Positions 32,804-43,391 of a stretch of DNA of 64,000 nt are shown piece by piece; positions within the stretch are counted from its first letter, which is position 1, and each line of letters opens with the position of its first letter. The DNA is taken from assembly GCF_024171695.1 (NCBI RefSeq), contig NZ_JAMTCF010000010.1, positions 124,001-188,000 on the forward strand. The letters are read 5' to 3'. This DNA is from Actinosynnema pretiosum. Lineage in GTDB: Bacteria; Actinomycetota; Actinomycetes; Mycobacteriales; Pseudonocardiaceae. Made by a program: the position numbers and the translations under genes. The notes below the pieces were generated by a model that searched no databases, was not told the DNA's origin, and saw only the letters and a program-made list of their open reading frames with translations.

Positions 32804-33826
32804 GTGAAGAAAATCGGTTTCCTGTCCTTCGGGCACTGGTCCGACAGCCCGCACTCGCGGACCAGGACCGCCTCGGACGTGCTGCTCCAGTCCGTCGACC
32901 TGGCCGTCGCCGCCGAGGAGCTCGGCGCGGACGGCGCCTACTTCCGCGTGCACCACTTCGCCAGGCAGCTCGGCTCGCCGTTCCCGCTGCTCGCCGCGAT
33001 CGGCGCCAGGACCGAGCGCATCGAGATCGGCACCGGCGTGATCGACATGCGCTACGAGAACCCCATGTACATGGCCGAGGACGCTGGTTCGGCCGACCTG
33101 CTCGCGGCGGGCAGGCTCCAGCTCGGCATCTCCAGGGGATCGCCCGAGCAGGTCATCGACGGCTGGCGTTACTTCGGCTACCAGCCCGCCGAGGGCGAGA
33201 CCGAGGCGGACATGGCCCGCAAGCACACCGAGGTGCTGCTCAAGGTCCTGGAGGGCGAGGGCTTCGCCCAGCCCAACCCGCGCCCGATGTTCCCCAACCC
33301 GCCCGGCCTGCTGCGCGTCGAGCCGCACTCCCCCGGTCTGCGCGACCGCATCTGGTGGGGCGCCGGGTCGAACGCGACCGCCGTGTGGGCGGCCGAGCAG
33401 GGGATGCACCTGATGAGCTCGACCCTGAAGAACGACGAGGGCGGCGCGCCGTTCCACGTGCAGCAGGCCGAGCAGATCCGGGCGTTCCGCAAGGCGTGGG
33501 CGGACGCCGGGTGGGAGCGGGAGCCGCGCGTGTCGGTCTCGCGCAGCATCTTCGCGCTGACCTCGGACGAGGACCGGGCGTACTTCGGCGCGGACGGCAA
33601 GAGCCGCGACCAGGTCGGGTACATCGACGCGGACACGCGGGCGATCTTCGGGCGCTCGTACGCGGCGGAGCCGGACGTGCTGGTCGAGCAGCTGGCCGGG
33701 GACGAGGCGATCGCCGAGGCCGACACGCTGCTGCTGACCGTGCCCAACCAGCTCGGGGTGGACTACAACGCGCACGTGCTGGAGAGCATCCTCAAGCACG
33801 TCGCCCCGGCGCTGGGCTGGCGCTGA
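32804..33826 (+). CDS. LLM-class flavin-dependent oxidoreductase
   Basis: A 340-residue luciferase-like monooxygenase-fold protein: IGFLSFGHWSD, ELGADGAYFRVHHFARQLGSP and IEIGTGVIDMRYENPMYMAE, RLQLGISRGSP, WWGAGSNATAVWAAEQGMHL. Enzymes of this class use FMN or F420 to oxidise diverse small molecules. GTG 32804 lacks a ribosome site and follows a -10 hexamer closely. Monocistronic. Substrate unknown. Confidence 0.9.
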   Translation: MKKIGFLSFGHWSDSPHSRTRTASDVLLQSVDLAVAAEELGADGAYFRVHHFARQLGSPFPLLAAIGARTERIEIGTGVIDMRYENPMYMAEDAGSADLLAAGRLQLGISRGSPEQVIDGWRYFGYQPAEGETEADMARKHTEVLLKVLEGEGFAQPNPRPMFPNPPGLLRVEPHSPGLRDRIWWGAGSNATAVWAAEQGMHLMSSTLKNDEGGAPFHVQQAEQIRAFRKAWADAGWEREPRVSVSRSIFALTSDEDRAYFGADGKSRDQVGYIDADTRAIFGRSYAAEPDVLVEQLAGDEAIAEADTLLLTVPNQLGVDYNAHVLESILKHVAPALGWR

Positions 33827-34027
33827 CGGCGGGGTTCCACGGGTGGGTCGGGGTCGGTCGGGTCCGGGCGCGCGCCCGAGCTGATCGCCCCCACCACGCG
33901 CCCGCGCGCCGCCTGGCCCGACGCCCGCGCCGAGCGGGCTCCCGGCGGGATCGCGTAGTGGCACGGGCGGGCGAGGTTTTCGAGGGGCTCGGGGAGAGCC
34001 CGTTCGGGGCGGTGCGGCGGTGCCGGG

Positions 34028-35011
34028 TCACGCCCTCGGCGTGCGGTCGGGCAGCAGGCGCGGCACCAGCCGCACGTAGACCACCATGCCGACCACCTCC
34101 ACCAGGGTCTGGGTGACCACGGCCAGCGGGGCGATCGCGAGCGCGTCCGGCAGGGCCAGCGCGAGCGGCAGGACGACCAGGGAGTTGCGGGTCGCTCCGG
34201 TGAACACGACCGCCCGTCCCGCCGGGACGTCCAGCCGGAACAGGCGCGCGACGGCCAGCCCCGCGAACGCCATGACCAGCAGGAACACCACGTAGAACGG
34301 GACGACCCCGGCCACCTGGGCGAGGTCGCCGCCGAGCTTGGGGACCTGCGAGGCGACCACGGTGAGCAGGGTCGCGGCCATCAGGGGGACCATCGTGGCG
34401 GACGCCGCGTCCGCCGCCCGCCGACCGGCTTCGTGGCGGCGGGCCCAGGCCTGGGTGAGCCAGGCCAGCGCCAGCGGGATCGCGATCAGGGTCGTGAACG
34501 CCTCCACGAACGGGCCCGCCTCGACCACGTCCGCCAGCTCCTCGCCGAGGAGCAGCAGGAGCAGCGGCGGCAGCAGGAGCATCTGGGCGAGCAGGAGCAG
34601 CGGGGTGGCGGCGAGCAGCCCCCGGTGGTCGCCGCCCGCAAGGCCGGTGAAGACGATCACGTAGTCGACGCACGGGGCGAGCAGGACCAGCAGCACGCCA
34701 AGGCGCAGGGCCTGGTCGGCGGGCAGGAACGTCAGCATCGCGGCCACGACCAGGGGGACGACCACGAAGTTGACCACCAGGGCGGCGGCCAGGAAGCGGC
34801 CCGCGCGCAGGGAGCGGCCGAGCTCGGCGGCCGGGACCTGGAGGAAGGTGACGTAGAGCAGGAGCGCGAGCACCGGGGTGATGGCGCCTTCGAGGGCGGG
34901 GCCCGCGTCGGGGGCGGCCAGGCCGGTGAGGGCGCCCGCCGCGAGGGCGCCGAGGTAGACGGGGACCTGGTGGCGCTCCAGGGCGGCGACCAGGCCGGGG
35001 TGCGGTGACAC
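34028..35011 (-). CDS. ACR3/bile-acid-symporter-like membrane transporter
   Basis: A 327-residue protein with about ten helices. LLVLLAPCVDYVIVFTGLAG carries the helix-4 Cys typical of arsenite permease ACR3, and VFTGATRNSLVVLPLALALP matches the helix-9 block of the family. ACR3 exports arsenite; other members of the BART superfamily move organic anions. No arsR, arsC or arsenate reductase is in the window, but a MerR-type regulator relic lies directly upstream, consistent with a former metal(loid) operon. Confidence 0.82.
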   Translation of the reverse strand: MSPHPGLVAALERHQVPVYLGALAAGALTGLAAPDAGPALEGAITPVLALLLYVTFLQVPAAELGRSLRAGRFLAAALVVNFVVVPLVVAAMLTFLPADQALRLGVLLVLLAPCVDYVIVFTGLAGGDHRGLLAATPLLLLAQMLLLPPLLLLLLGEELADVVEAGPFVEAFTTLIAIPLALAWLTQAWARRHEAGRRAADAASATMVPLMAATLLTVVASQVPKLGGDLAQVAGVVPFYVVFLLVMAFAGLAVARLFRLDVPAGRAVVFTGATRNSLVVLPLALALPDALAIAPLAVVTQTLVEVVGMVVYVRLVPRLLPDRTPRA

Positions 35012-35021
35012 GGGGGTGCTC

Positions 35022-35203
35022 CTAGCGGGGGTTGTGCTCGGGTTCGGTGAACAGGGCGGTCAGGAGGGGGCGGGCTCCGGCGGGCGCGCGGACGGTGCGG
35101 CGCGGGCGGGGGTGCGGTCGGCCGGGAGCGGCCCGGCGGTCTCGGGGGACCGCCGGGTGGTCGCCGGGACGCCGGTGCGCTCGGCGAGCTGGGAGATCCG
35201 CAT
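35022..35203 (-). pseudogene. MerR-family regulator remnant
   Basis: From ATG 35203 the minus strand reads MRISQLAERTGVPATT then RRSPETAGPLPADRTPARAA, unmistakably the MerR N-terminal helix-turn-helix (MRISQLAERTGVPATTLRYYE, GLLPADRTPAGYR) with altered residues at the L-R-x-Y-E block and a stop near 35060. The effector half is gone; a short piece in another frame (PLLTALFTEPEHNPR, stop at 35022) may be its former C-terminus. It lies 10 nt upstream of the ACR3-like gene and was probably its metal-responsive regulator. Confidence 0.65.
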
Positions 35204-35282
35204 CGCGCTCACCGGGGAACGGTAGACCTCCGAGCCGGGACGAAGGTCGAGCGGCGGTCCGGTGGGGCGCTACGGTGCCCCG

Positions 35283-36206
35283 GTGCAGAGCCGCCCCGAG
35301 CACCTGTCGGACGAGTCCGTGCGCGCCTGCCTGGCCCGGTCGGGGATCGACGCGGCCGTCCTGGAGCACGCCCCGGTCGGTTTCGGCGACCACCACTGGC
35401 ACGTCACCGACACCGGTGGCGGCCGGTGGTTCGCGACCGTGGCCGACCTGACGCGCAAACCGCACTGCGGCCCCGACCGCGACACCGCGCTGGCCGGGTT
35501 GCGGGCCGCCATGGGCGTGGCGGTGCGGCTGCGGCAGGCGGGGCTGGAGTTCGTCGTCGCCCCGGTCGGCGAGCCCGTGGTGGAGCTGGACGACCGGTAC
35601 GCGCTCAGCGTGTTCCCGCACGTCGCCGGGGTTCCCGGCCGCTTCGGGGAGGAGCTGTCCGAGGGGGACGGCGCGCTGGTGCAGGAGCTGCTCGTCCGGT
35701 TGCACGCCGCGCCGGTCGACGCGCCCGCGATCCCGATCGCCCCTCCCCCGCCGGACGCCGACGGGCCTCGGGGCGACGGGCCGTACGCGGAGCGGGCGCG
35801 CCTGCTGCTGCGGGAGCACGAGGAGGTCGTCCGCCGCAGGCGCGCGGAGTTCGCGGAGCTGGCCGAGGTGGTGCGCCGCCTGCCCGTCGTGCCCACCCAC
35901 GGCGAGCCCCACCCCGGCAACCTGATCCGCGCCACGACCGGCTTGCGCCTGGTGGACTGGGACACCGCGGGGCTCGCCGTCCCCGAGCGCGACCTCGCCC
36001 TGCTGCCCGGCGACCTGTCCCGCTACCGGGAGCTGACCGGCCACACCCCCTCCCCCGAGGCACTGCGCCTGCACCGGCTGAGGTGGCCGCTGGTGGACCT
36101 GGCCGAGTTCACCGACCTGTTCCGCGCCCCGCACGGCGACGACCCCGACACCGCACTCGCGTGGACCTCGTTCCAGGACACCCTCGCCACGCTCGCGACC
36201 GGCTGA
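35283..36206 (+). CDS. Aminoglycoside/choline phosphotransferase-fold protein
   Basis: A 307-residue APH-type kinase. Catalytic loop VVPTHGEPHPGNLI has Glu where the family normally has Asp (H-G-D-x-H), and the metal site LVDWDTAGLAVPERDLALL is present. The N-lobe has a short GDHHWHV strand pair. Members phosphorylate aminoglycosides, macrolides, choline or sugars; the HGE change makes activity uncertain. TACGGT at 35271-35276 lies 6 nt before GTG 35283 and there is no Shine-Dalgarno, so a leaderless mRNA is likely; the frame also extends to GTG 35262. Confidence 0.82.
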   Translation: MQSRPEHLSDESVRACLARSGIDAAVLEHAPVGFGDHHWHVTDTGGGRWFATVADLTRKPHCGPDRDTALAGLRAAMGVAVRLRQAGLEFVVAPVGEPVVELDDRYALSVFPHVAGVPGRFGEELSEGDGALVQELLVRLHAAPVDAPAIPIAPPPPDADGPRGDGPYAERARLLLREHEEVVRRRRAEFAELAEVVRRLPVVPTHGEPHPGNLIRATTGLRLVDWDTAGLAVPERDLALLPGDLSRYRELTGHTPSPEALRLHRLRWPLVDLAEFTDLFRAPHGDDPDTALAWTSFQDTLATLATG

Positions 36207-36422
36207 GGTGGGCCGCACCCGACCGTCCGTCGGCCCACGCCCCCGCAAACCCCCGGCCCACCCACCGCACCACCGCCCGGCCCCTGCGCCCGCCCCGAGC
36301 CAGTGGCTAGCGTCGGAGGGGCAGGGGGAATCCGCAGCGCGGGCGTCACTCCGCCGCGCCCCGCCGCGTCCTCCCACCCCGCGCGCCAACCGGGCGCGCA
36401 CCGGAGTGGAGGTGTCCACGTC

Positions 36423-39400
36423 TTGGCAGTCCAACGACGGAAGCGCGGGGCGCTGGCAGTCGTCGCCGCGCTGATCGCCAGCGGCACGGGGGTCGCGTCC
36501 GCGTCGCCCACGACCGACGACCCCTTGCCGGAGGGCGGCGCCGAGGTCACGCTGATCACCGGCGACCGGGTGACCGTGCACGACGGCCACCGGCCGGGGA
36601 CGATCACCGGCGGGCCGGGGCGCGAGCGGGTGGCGTTCCGGACGGTCAGCGCGAACGGGCGGCTCAGCGTCATCCCCGCCGACGCCGAGCGCGGCCTCGC
36701 CGAGGGCAGGCTCGACCCCCGGCTGTTCGACGTCACCACTTTGGTCGAGTCCGGTTACGGCGACACCGCCGAGCTGCCCCTGATCCTGACCCGCGCGGAC
36801 GGCGCGCGACCCGCGCTGTCCACCGTGGACACCACCGCCGAGCTGCCCGTGATCGACTCGTTCGCCGCCACCTCGGACAAGTCCCCCGCCGCCTTCCGCG
36901 CCCTGCTGGACGAGCCCGGCATCACCAAGGTCTGGCTGGACGGCAAGCGCGAGCCCGCCCTCGACCGCAGCACCGCCCAGATCGGCGCGCCCGCCGCCTG
37001 GCAGGCCGGGTTGACCGGCGCGGGCGTGGTGGTCGCGGTGCTGGACACCGGCGTGGACGAGACGCACCCGGACCTGGTCGGCAGGCAGCTCGCCGAGGCC
37101 GACTTCACCGAGGACCCGGACAACACCGACGAGGACGGCCACGGCACGCACGTCGCCTCCACCATCGCGAGCGGCGACGCGACGCACCGGGGCGTCGCAC
37201 CCGGCGCGCTGATCCTGGACGGCAAGGTGTGCGGCAGGGACGGCTGCGCCGAGTCGGGCATCCTGGCCGGGATGCAGTGGGCGGTCGAGCAGGGCGCCGA
37301 CGTGGTGAACATGAGCCTGGGCGGGCGCGACACCCCGGAGACCGACCCGCTCGAAGAGGCGCTCACGACGCTGTCCGAGCGGTCCGGCGCGCTGTTCGTG
37401 GTGGCCGCGGGCAACGACGGCGCCGACCGCAGCGTGGGCTCGCCGGGCAGCGCGGACGCCGCGCTCACCGTCGGCGCGGTGGACCGGGACGGCGCGGTCG
37501 CGCCGTTCTCCAGCCGGGGCCCGAGGGTCGGCGACGGCGCGGTCAAGCCGGACGTCACCGCGCCCGGCGTGGGCGTCGTCGCCGCGCACGCGAGCACCAG
37601 CGGGCGCCCCGGCCAGAACGGCCGCCTGACCCTGTCCGGCACCTCGATGGCCACCCCGCACGTCGCGGGCGCGGCGGCGCTGCTCAAGCAGCAGCACCCG
37701 GAGTGGACCGGGCAGCGGGTCAAGGCCGCGCTGGTGGCGTCGGCGGACCCGACCGGGGGCGCCCCGCTGTTCGCCCGGGGCGCGGGCCGGGTCGACCTGG
37801 CGCGCGCGATCGGGCAGACCCTCACCACCGAGCCGTCCTCGCTGCCGCTGGGGCTCCAGCGGTGGCCGCACGACGACGACGTGCCCGTGGCGCGCGAGCT
37901 GACCTACCGCAACGCCGGTGACCGGGAGCTGGTGCTGGACCTGTCGGTGGTCGGCGAGGCGCTGCCCGCAGGGCTGATCACCGTGTCACCGGGGCGGATC
38001 ACCGTCCCGGCGGGCGGCACGGCGACCGCGACCGTCACCGGGGACACCTCGGTGGACGCGGTGGACGGGGCCCACGGCGGGCTGGTCGTCGCCCGGTCCG
38101 GTGACGCGGTCGCACTGCGCACGCCGGTCGCGATCGAGCGCGAGGTGGAGAGCCACGAGGTCACCCTGAAGGCGCTCGACGTCGACGGGAAGCCCACTGC
38201 GGACGGCCTGGTCACCCTGCAGAACGTGGTGACGGGCGAGAGCCGGGGCCTGTTCCCCGCCGAGGGCGGCGCCACCGTGCGGCTCCCGGCGGGCGAGTAC
38301 CTGGCGATCGGCGGCTTCGACCGGCCGCAAGGCGGGTTCGCGCACGTGCTGCGGCCGAGCCTGCGGGTGTCCGGGCCGACCGAGGCGGTGTTCGACGCGA
38401 GCACCGCGAAGCCGGTGGAGATCAGCGCGCCCGACCCGGACGCCGAGGAGCTGCTCGGGCAGTTCTCCGTGACGCGCACCTACGAGGGGCACGCGCTCGG
38501 CACCGGCTACGCGTACCTGGGCGGGTTCGCCGGGCTGGTGTCGATCGGCCACGCCGGTCCCGAGGCGCCCGACGCGCGCGTGCTCGTCGCCTCCCAGTTC
38601 CAGGGCGCGGCCGGGCCCGGCGGCGCCCGGACCGGGTACCGGCTGTCCTGGGAGCACGAGGGCCGGGCGCCGGACGGGGTGCGGGAGGCGCCCGCGCTGG
38701 AGGAGCTGGCGACGGTGCGGACCTCGTACGGCCCGCTCGCCGACGGGGTGACGCCGCAGCGGTCCGTCCAGCCCGCCGCGGGTGGCCAGTCGGTCGGGTG
38801 GGGCGTGTACGTGGACGCGGACCGCTCGTCCGGCGGGGTCGACCACGTGAACGACGACACCGACTGGGCGCTGGGCGTGATCGCGTCCGAACCGGGCGGC
38901 GCGGGTTTCGAGCTGAGCAGCGCGGTGCGGCGGTTCGAGGCCGGGCGGGAGTACCGGCACCGGTTCGGGTTCCCGGTGTTCGCGCCCACCCCGTCCACCG
39001 GGTCGCCGCTGCTCCAGCGCTCCGGCGACGTGCTGACCGCGCGGGTCCCGCTGTTCGGCGACGGCGACGGCAACCACGGGGTGGACTGGGAGGCCGAGGG
39101 CGGCACCAGGCTGTTCCGCGACGGCGTCCAGGTGGGGGCGAGCGATCAGGGCGGGCACGGGCGGTTCACCGTGCCCGAGGGCGAGGCGGACTACCAGCTG
39201 GTGACCGGCGCGCGGCGGACGACGGCGCTCACCGGGTTCACGACGGCGGTGGAGCTGTCCTGGACGTTCCGCTCCGGGCGGGTGGACGGGGTGCGCGAGC
39301 TGCCGGTGACGGTGGTCGGCTTCTCGCCCGAGCTGGACGGGTCCGGCGCGGCGGCGGGTGGTTCCGAGCTGGGCGTCCCGGTGGCGCCGCGACGGAGCGG

Positions 39401-39605
39401 CGGGGCGGCGGTCGAGGTGACCGGGCTGGTGGTGGAGGTGTCGTTCGACGACGGCGGCGCCTGGGCGCAGGCGCCGGTGGTCGACGGCGTGGCTCGGGTG
39501 GTCAACCCGGACGTGGACGGGTTCGCGTCGCTGCGGGTGCGCGGCGAGGCGGGCGGGGCCGGGTTCGAGCAGACCGTGCTGCGGGCCTACCGGATCACGG
39601 CGTAG
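36423..39605 (+). CDS. Large secreted subtilase with C-terminal beta domains
   Basis: A 1060-residue S8 protease. Signal peptide about 1-29 (VVAALIASGTGVASAS), propeptide-like region to about 190, catalytic Asp near 208 (VAVLDTGVDETHPD), His near 241 (GHGTHVASTIASG), Asn in VVAAGNDG, Ser near 409 (SGTSMATPHVAGAAALL). After about residue 450 come beta-rich segments of over 600 residues with a FGDGDGNHG Ca-type turn. Long subtilases of this form occur in many actinomycetes. TTG start is supported by GGAGGT at 36408-36413. Fragments of its C-terminal region occur again at 41540-41770. Followed by a strong hairpin. Confidence 0.9.
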   Translation: MAVQRRKRGALAVVAALIASGTGVASASPTTDDPLPEGGAEVTLITGDRVTVHDGHRPGTITGGPGRERVAFRTVSANGRLSVIPADAERGLAEGRLDPRLFDVTTLVESGYGDTAELPLILTRADGARPALSTVDTTAELPVIDSFAATSDKSPAAFRALLDEPGITKVWLDGKREPALDRSTAQIGAPAAWQAGLTGAGVVVAVLDTGVDETHPDLVGRQLAEADFTEDPDNTDEDGHGTHVASTIASGDATHRGVAPGALILDGKVCGRDGCAESGILAGMQWAVEQGADVVNMSLGGRDTPETDPLEEALTTLSERSGALFVVAAGNDGADRSVGSPGSADAALTVGAVDRDGAVAPFSSRGPRVGDGAVKPDVTAPGVGVVAAHASTSGRPGQNGRLTLSGTSMATPHVAGAAALLKQQHPEWTGQRVKAALVASADPTGGAPLFARGAGRVDLARAIGQTLTTEPSSLPLGLQRWPHDDDVPVARELTYRNAGDRELVLDLSVVGEALPAGLITVSPGRITVPAGGTATATVTGDTSVDAVDGAHGGLVVARSGDAVALRTPVAIEREVESHEVTLKALDVDGKPTADGLVTLQNVVTGESRGLFPAEGGATVRLPAGEYLAIGGFDRPQGGFAHVLRPSLRVSGPTEAVFDASTAKPVEISAPDPDAEELLGQFSVTRTYEGHALGTGYAYLGGFAGLVSIGHAGPEAPDARVLVASQFQGAAGPGGARTGYRLSWEHEGRAPDGVREAPALEELATVRTSYGPLADGVTPQRSVQPAAGGQSVGWGVYVDADRSSGGVDHVNDDTDWALGVIASEPGGAGFELSSAVRRFEAGREYRHRFGFPVFAPTPSTGSPLLQRSGDVLTARVPLFGDGDGNHGVDWEAEGGTRLFRDGVQVGASDQGGHGRFTVPEGEADYQLVTGARRTTALTGFTTAVELSWTFRSGRVDGVRELPVTVVGFSPELDGSGAAAGGSELGVPVAPRRSGGAAVEVTGLVVEVSFDDGGAWAQAPVVDGVARVVNPDVDGFASLRVRGEAGGAGFEQTVLRAYRITA

Positions 39606-39608
39606 GCG

Positions 39609-39650
39609 GAGGGGGTGCGGCGCGGTCCGGGGATCGCGCCGCACCCCCTC
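39609..39650. terminator. Bidirectional terminator, 16-bp perfect stem
   Basis: GAGGGGGTGCGGCGCG pairs with CGCGCCGCACCCCCTC around a 10-nt loop, between the convergent subtilase and SnoaL-like genes. Confidence 0.9.
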
Positions 39651-39656
39651 CCCCGC

Positions 39657-40439
39657 TCAGCGGTCCTGCGCCGGGACGGACAGGTGCTGGTGGACCATCC
39701 GCCAGTCGCCGTCGCGCCGCTGGAAGACGCGGGTGCCCCTGGAGCGGGTCTCGACGCCGTCCACCACGACCCGGTCGAGCCCCCACGCCACGGCCAGGTC
39801 GCCGTGCGCGCGGACGGTCAGGTCGGGGACGTCGAAGTCGATCCGCCCCGGTGACGCCTCGAGCCCTCGACGGCACACCTCGCGGACGGCGTCGATCCCG
39901 AGGTACCGCAACGGCCCGGCGTGCTCGTAGGACACCACGTCGGGTGCGATGTGCTCCACCAACCCGTCGAGGTCCTTCGCCGCCGTGCGGTCGGACCACC
40001 GCTCGTGCACCGCCCTGACCTCGGCTTCGGACGCCTCCGGCGCCCCGGTGGCGTCCGCTGACGAGTGGTGCTCGTGCGCGACGACCCACCGGCCCTCCAC
40101 CTTGGTGAGGCCGACGGTCAGCCGCAGCCGGTGGTCGGGGTCGCGCTCGAGGTCCGATGGCACGCCGCACCGCAGCAGCGCGACGGCGAACGCGACGTAC
40201 GCGCCCGCCGTGACGTCGAGCGATTCGATCTCGAAGACCGCGCCGGACGCCTGCCACTCGAAGAACCCCGGCCAGATCGCGCGGTAGTCCGCGATGCCCC
40301 GCACGCCCCGCGCGGGCGGCGGCACGTCGAAGACCACGAGGTCCGGCGCGTGGTCGGCGAGCACGGTGGCCAGGTCGCCGTCGTGGACGGCCGCCGCCCA
40401 CCGCTCGATGAGGTCGCGGATCTGCTGCTCGTCGGTCAT
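39657..40439 (-). CDS. Tandem SnoaL/NTF2-like protein
   Basis: A 260-residue protein built from two NTF2-fold domains. First: RDLIERWAAAVHDGDLATVL, HAPDLVVFDVPPP, VEGRWVVAHEHHS. Second: VRAVHERWSDRTAAKDLDGL, HIAPDVVSYEHAG, RDGDWRMVHQHLS. Each ends in the family H-x-H block. The fold is used by ketosteroid-isomerase-like and polyketide-cyclase enzymes and by binding proteins. ATG 40439 has GGGAGC ahead. It diverges, with 32 nt between start codons, from an ECF sigma factor whose own C-terminus is a SnoaL-like domain, which suggests a shared ligand or regulation. Confidence 0.85.
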   Translation of the reverse strand: MTDEQQIRDLIERWAAAVHDGDLATVLADHAPDLVVFDVPPPARGVRGIADYRAIWPGFFEWQASGAVFEIESLDVTAGAYVAFAVALLRCGVPSDLERDPDHRLRLTVGLTKVEGRWVVAHEHHSSADATGAPEASEAEVRAVHERWSDRTAAKDLDGLVEHIAPDVVSYEHAGPLRYLGIDAVREVCRRGLEASPGRIDFDVPDLTVRAHGDLAVAWGLDRVVVDGVETRSRGTRVFQRRDGDWRMVHQHLSVPAQDR

Positions 40440-40459
40440 GGTCTGCTCCCGCTCGTCGT

Positions 40460-40465
40460 TACCCT
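40460..40465 (+). promoter_or_regulatory. -10 box TACCCT for leaderless sigma gene
   Basis: TACCCT matches TANNNT and sits 6 nt before GTG 40472, the same geometry as TACGGT before the phosphotransferase gene at 35283. No Shine-Dalgarno is present. Confidence 0.5.
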
Positions 40466-40471
40466 GCACGG

Positions 40472-41503
40472 GTGGAACCCCTGGTGGCGCGAGAACTCGT
40501 CGCGGCGGCGCGCGGCGGTGACGCCCGCGCGTTCGAGCGGCTGGTCGCGCCGCACCTGGCCGAGCTGCGGGCGCACTGCTACCGGTTGCTCGGCTCGCCG
40601 CACGACGCCGAGGACGCGCTGCAGGAGTCGCTCCTGCGGGCGTGGCGCGGCATCGGCGGCCTGGACGACCGGGGGTTCGCGCGGGCGTGGCTCTACAAGA
40701 TCGCCACCAACCGCTGCCTCACCGCGATCGAGCGGCGCGGGCGGCGCGAGCTGCCGGTCGACCTCGGCGCGCCGGGTGGTGGGACCGCCCTGGGTGAGGC
40801 CGCCGGTGGGGAGGTCGCCTGGCTGGAGCCGTGCCCCGAGCCCTCGGCCGAGGCGCGCTGCCTGGCCCGCGAGAGCGTGGAGCTCGCGTTCGTCGCCGCG
40901 CTCCAGCACCTGACCCCGGTCCAGCGGGCGGTGCTGCTGCTGCGCGAGGTGCTCGGCTTCCCCGCCGCCCAGGTGGCCGAGCAGCTGGGCACGTCCACCG
41001 CGTCGGTGAACAGCGCCCTGCAGCGGGCGCGGAAGGCGGTCGGGTCGACCGAGCCGACCCAGCACGCCGTGCTGCGCGACCTCGGCGACGAGGCGGTCGG
41101 CGCGCTCGTGGCCCGGTGGAGCGAGGCCTGGCGCCGGGGCGACGTGGACGCGATCGTGGAGCTGCTCGCCGACGACGCCAGGTACTCGATGCCGCCGCTG
41201 CCCGAGTGGTACCGGGGCCGGGACGCCATCCGCGCCTTCCTGCTCGCCGGACCGCTGCGGTCGCGCTGGCGGTTCCTGCCCACCTGGGCGAACGGCCAGC
41301 TCGCCTTCGGCACCTACCTGTGGGACGGGGCGGCGGGGGCGTACCTGCCCGGTGGCCTGGACGTTCTCACCGTCCGGGGCGATCGCGTCGTCGAGGTGAC
41401 CTCGTTCCTGACCGCCGACCTCACCCGGTTCCGCCTGCCCGCGCGCCTCCACCCGCCCGCGCTCGACCTCGTTCGCGGGCGCGGCGCTCCCCCGCTGGGA
41501 TGA
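40472..41503 (+). CDS. ECF sigma factor with C-terminal SnoaL-like domain
   Basis: A 343-residue sigma factor: region 2 (HCYRLLGSPHDAEDALQESL, RAWLYKIATNRCLTAIERRG), region 4 (LQHLTPVQRAVLLLREVLGF, PAAQVAEQLGTSTASVNSAL) and a C-terminal NTF2/SnoaL-like domain from about residue 205 (VARWSEAWRRGDVDAIVELL, DDARYSMPPLPEWYRG). Such long ECFs regulate themselves through the fused domain instead of an anti-sigma. Leaderless start. Its last 28 nt belong to a direct repeat that recurs at 43330. Confidence 0.9.
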   Translation: MEPLVARELVAAARGGDARAFERLVAPHLAELRAHCYRLLGSPHDAEDALQESLLRAWRGIGGLDDRGFARAWLYKIATNRCLTAIERRGRRELPVDLGAPGGGTALGEAAGGEVAWLEPCPEPSAEARCLARESVELAFVAALQHLTPVQRAVLLLREVLGFPAAQVAEQLGTSTASVNSALQRARKAVGSTEPTQHAVLRDLGDEAVGALVARWSEAWRRGDVDAIVELLADDARYSMPPLPEWYRGRDAIRAFLLAGPLRSRWRFLPTWANGQLAFGTYLWDGAAGAYLPGGLDVLTVRGDRVVEVTSFLTADLTRFRLPARLHPPALDLVRGRGAPPLG

Positions 41504-41539
41504 TCCGGTGGCGGACCGACGTCGAGGGAGCGCCTGTGG
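41476..41539 (+). repeat. Direct repeat, left copy
   Basis: A 64-nt sequence starting CGGGCGCGGCGCTCCC and ending GAGCGCCTGTGG. It matches 43330-43391 with only a 2-nt insertion (GATCCGGTGG versus GATCGTGG). This copy covers the 3' end of the ECF sigma gene. The two copies flank a 1.8-kb segment containing subtilase debris, a TetR gene and an aldo-keto reductase gene. Confidence 0.9.
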
Positions 41540-43309
<1,770 letters not shown>

Positions 43310-43329
43310 TCCGCCGGGTCGGCGCGGGC

Positions 43330-43391
43330 CGGGCGCGGCGCTCCCCCGCTGGGATGATCGTGGCGGACCGACGTCGAGGGAGCGCCTGTGG
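43330..43391 (+). repeat. Direct repeat, right copy
   Basis: A 62-nt copy of the sequence at 41476-41539. Here it provides the ribosome site (GAGGGAG) and GTG start of the downstream esterase gene. It also contains a copy of the sigma gene's last codons, showing that the segment between the repeats entered after, or together with, a duplication of this junction. Confidence 0.9.

Noticed and set aside
33865-33878. Palindrome CGGGCGCGCGCCCG as terminator
   Set aside because: No loop and pure GC; expected by chance at this composition.
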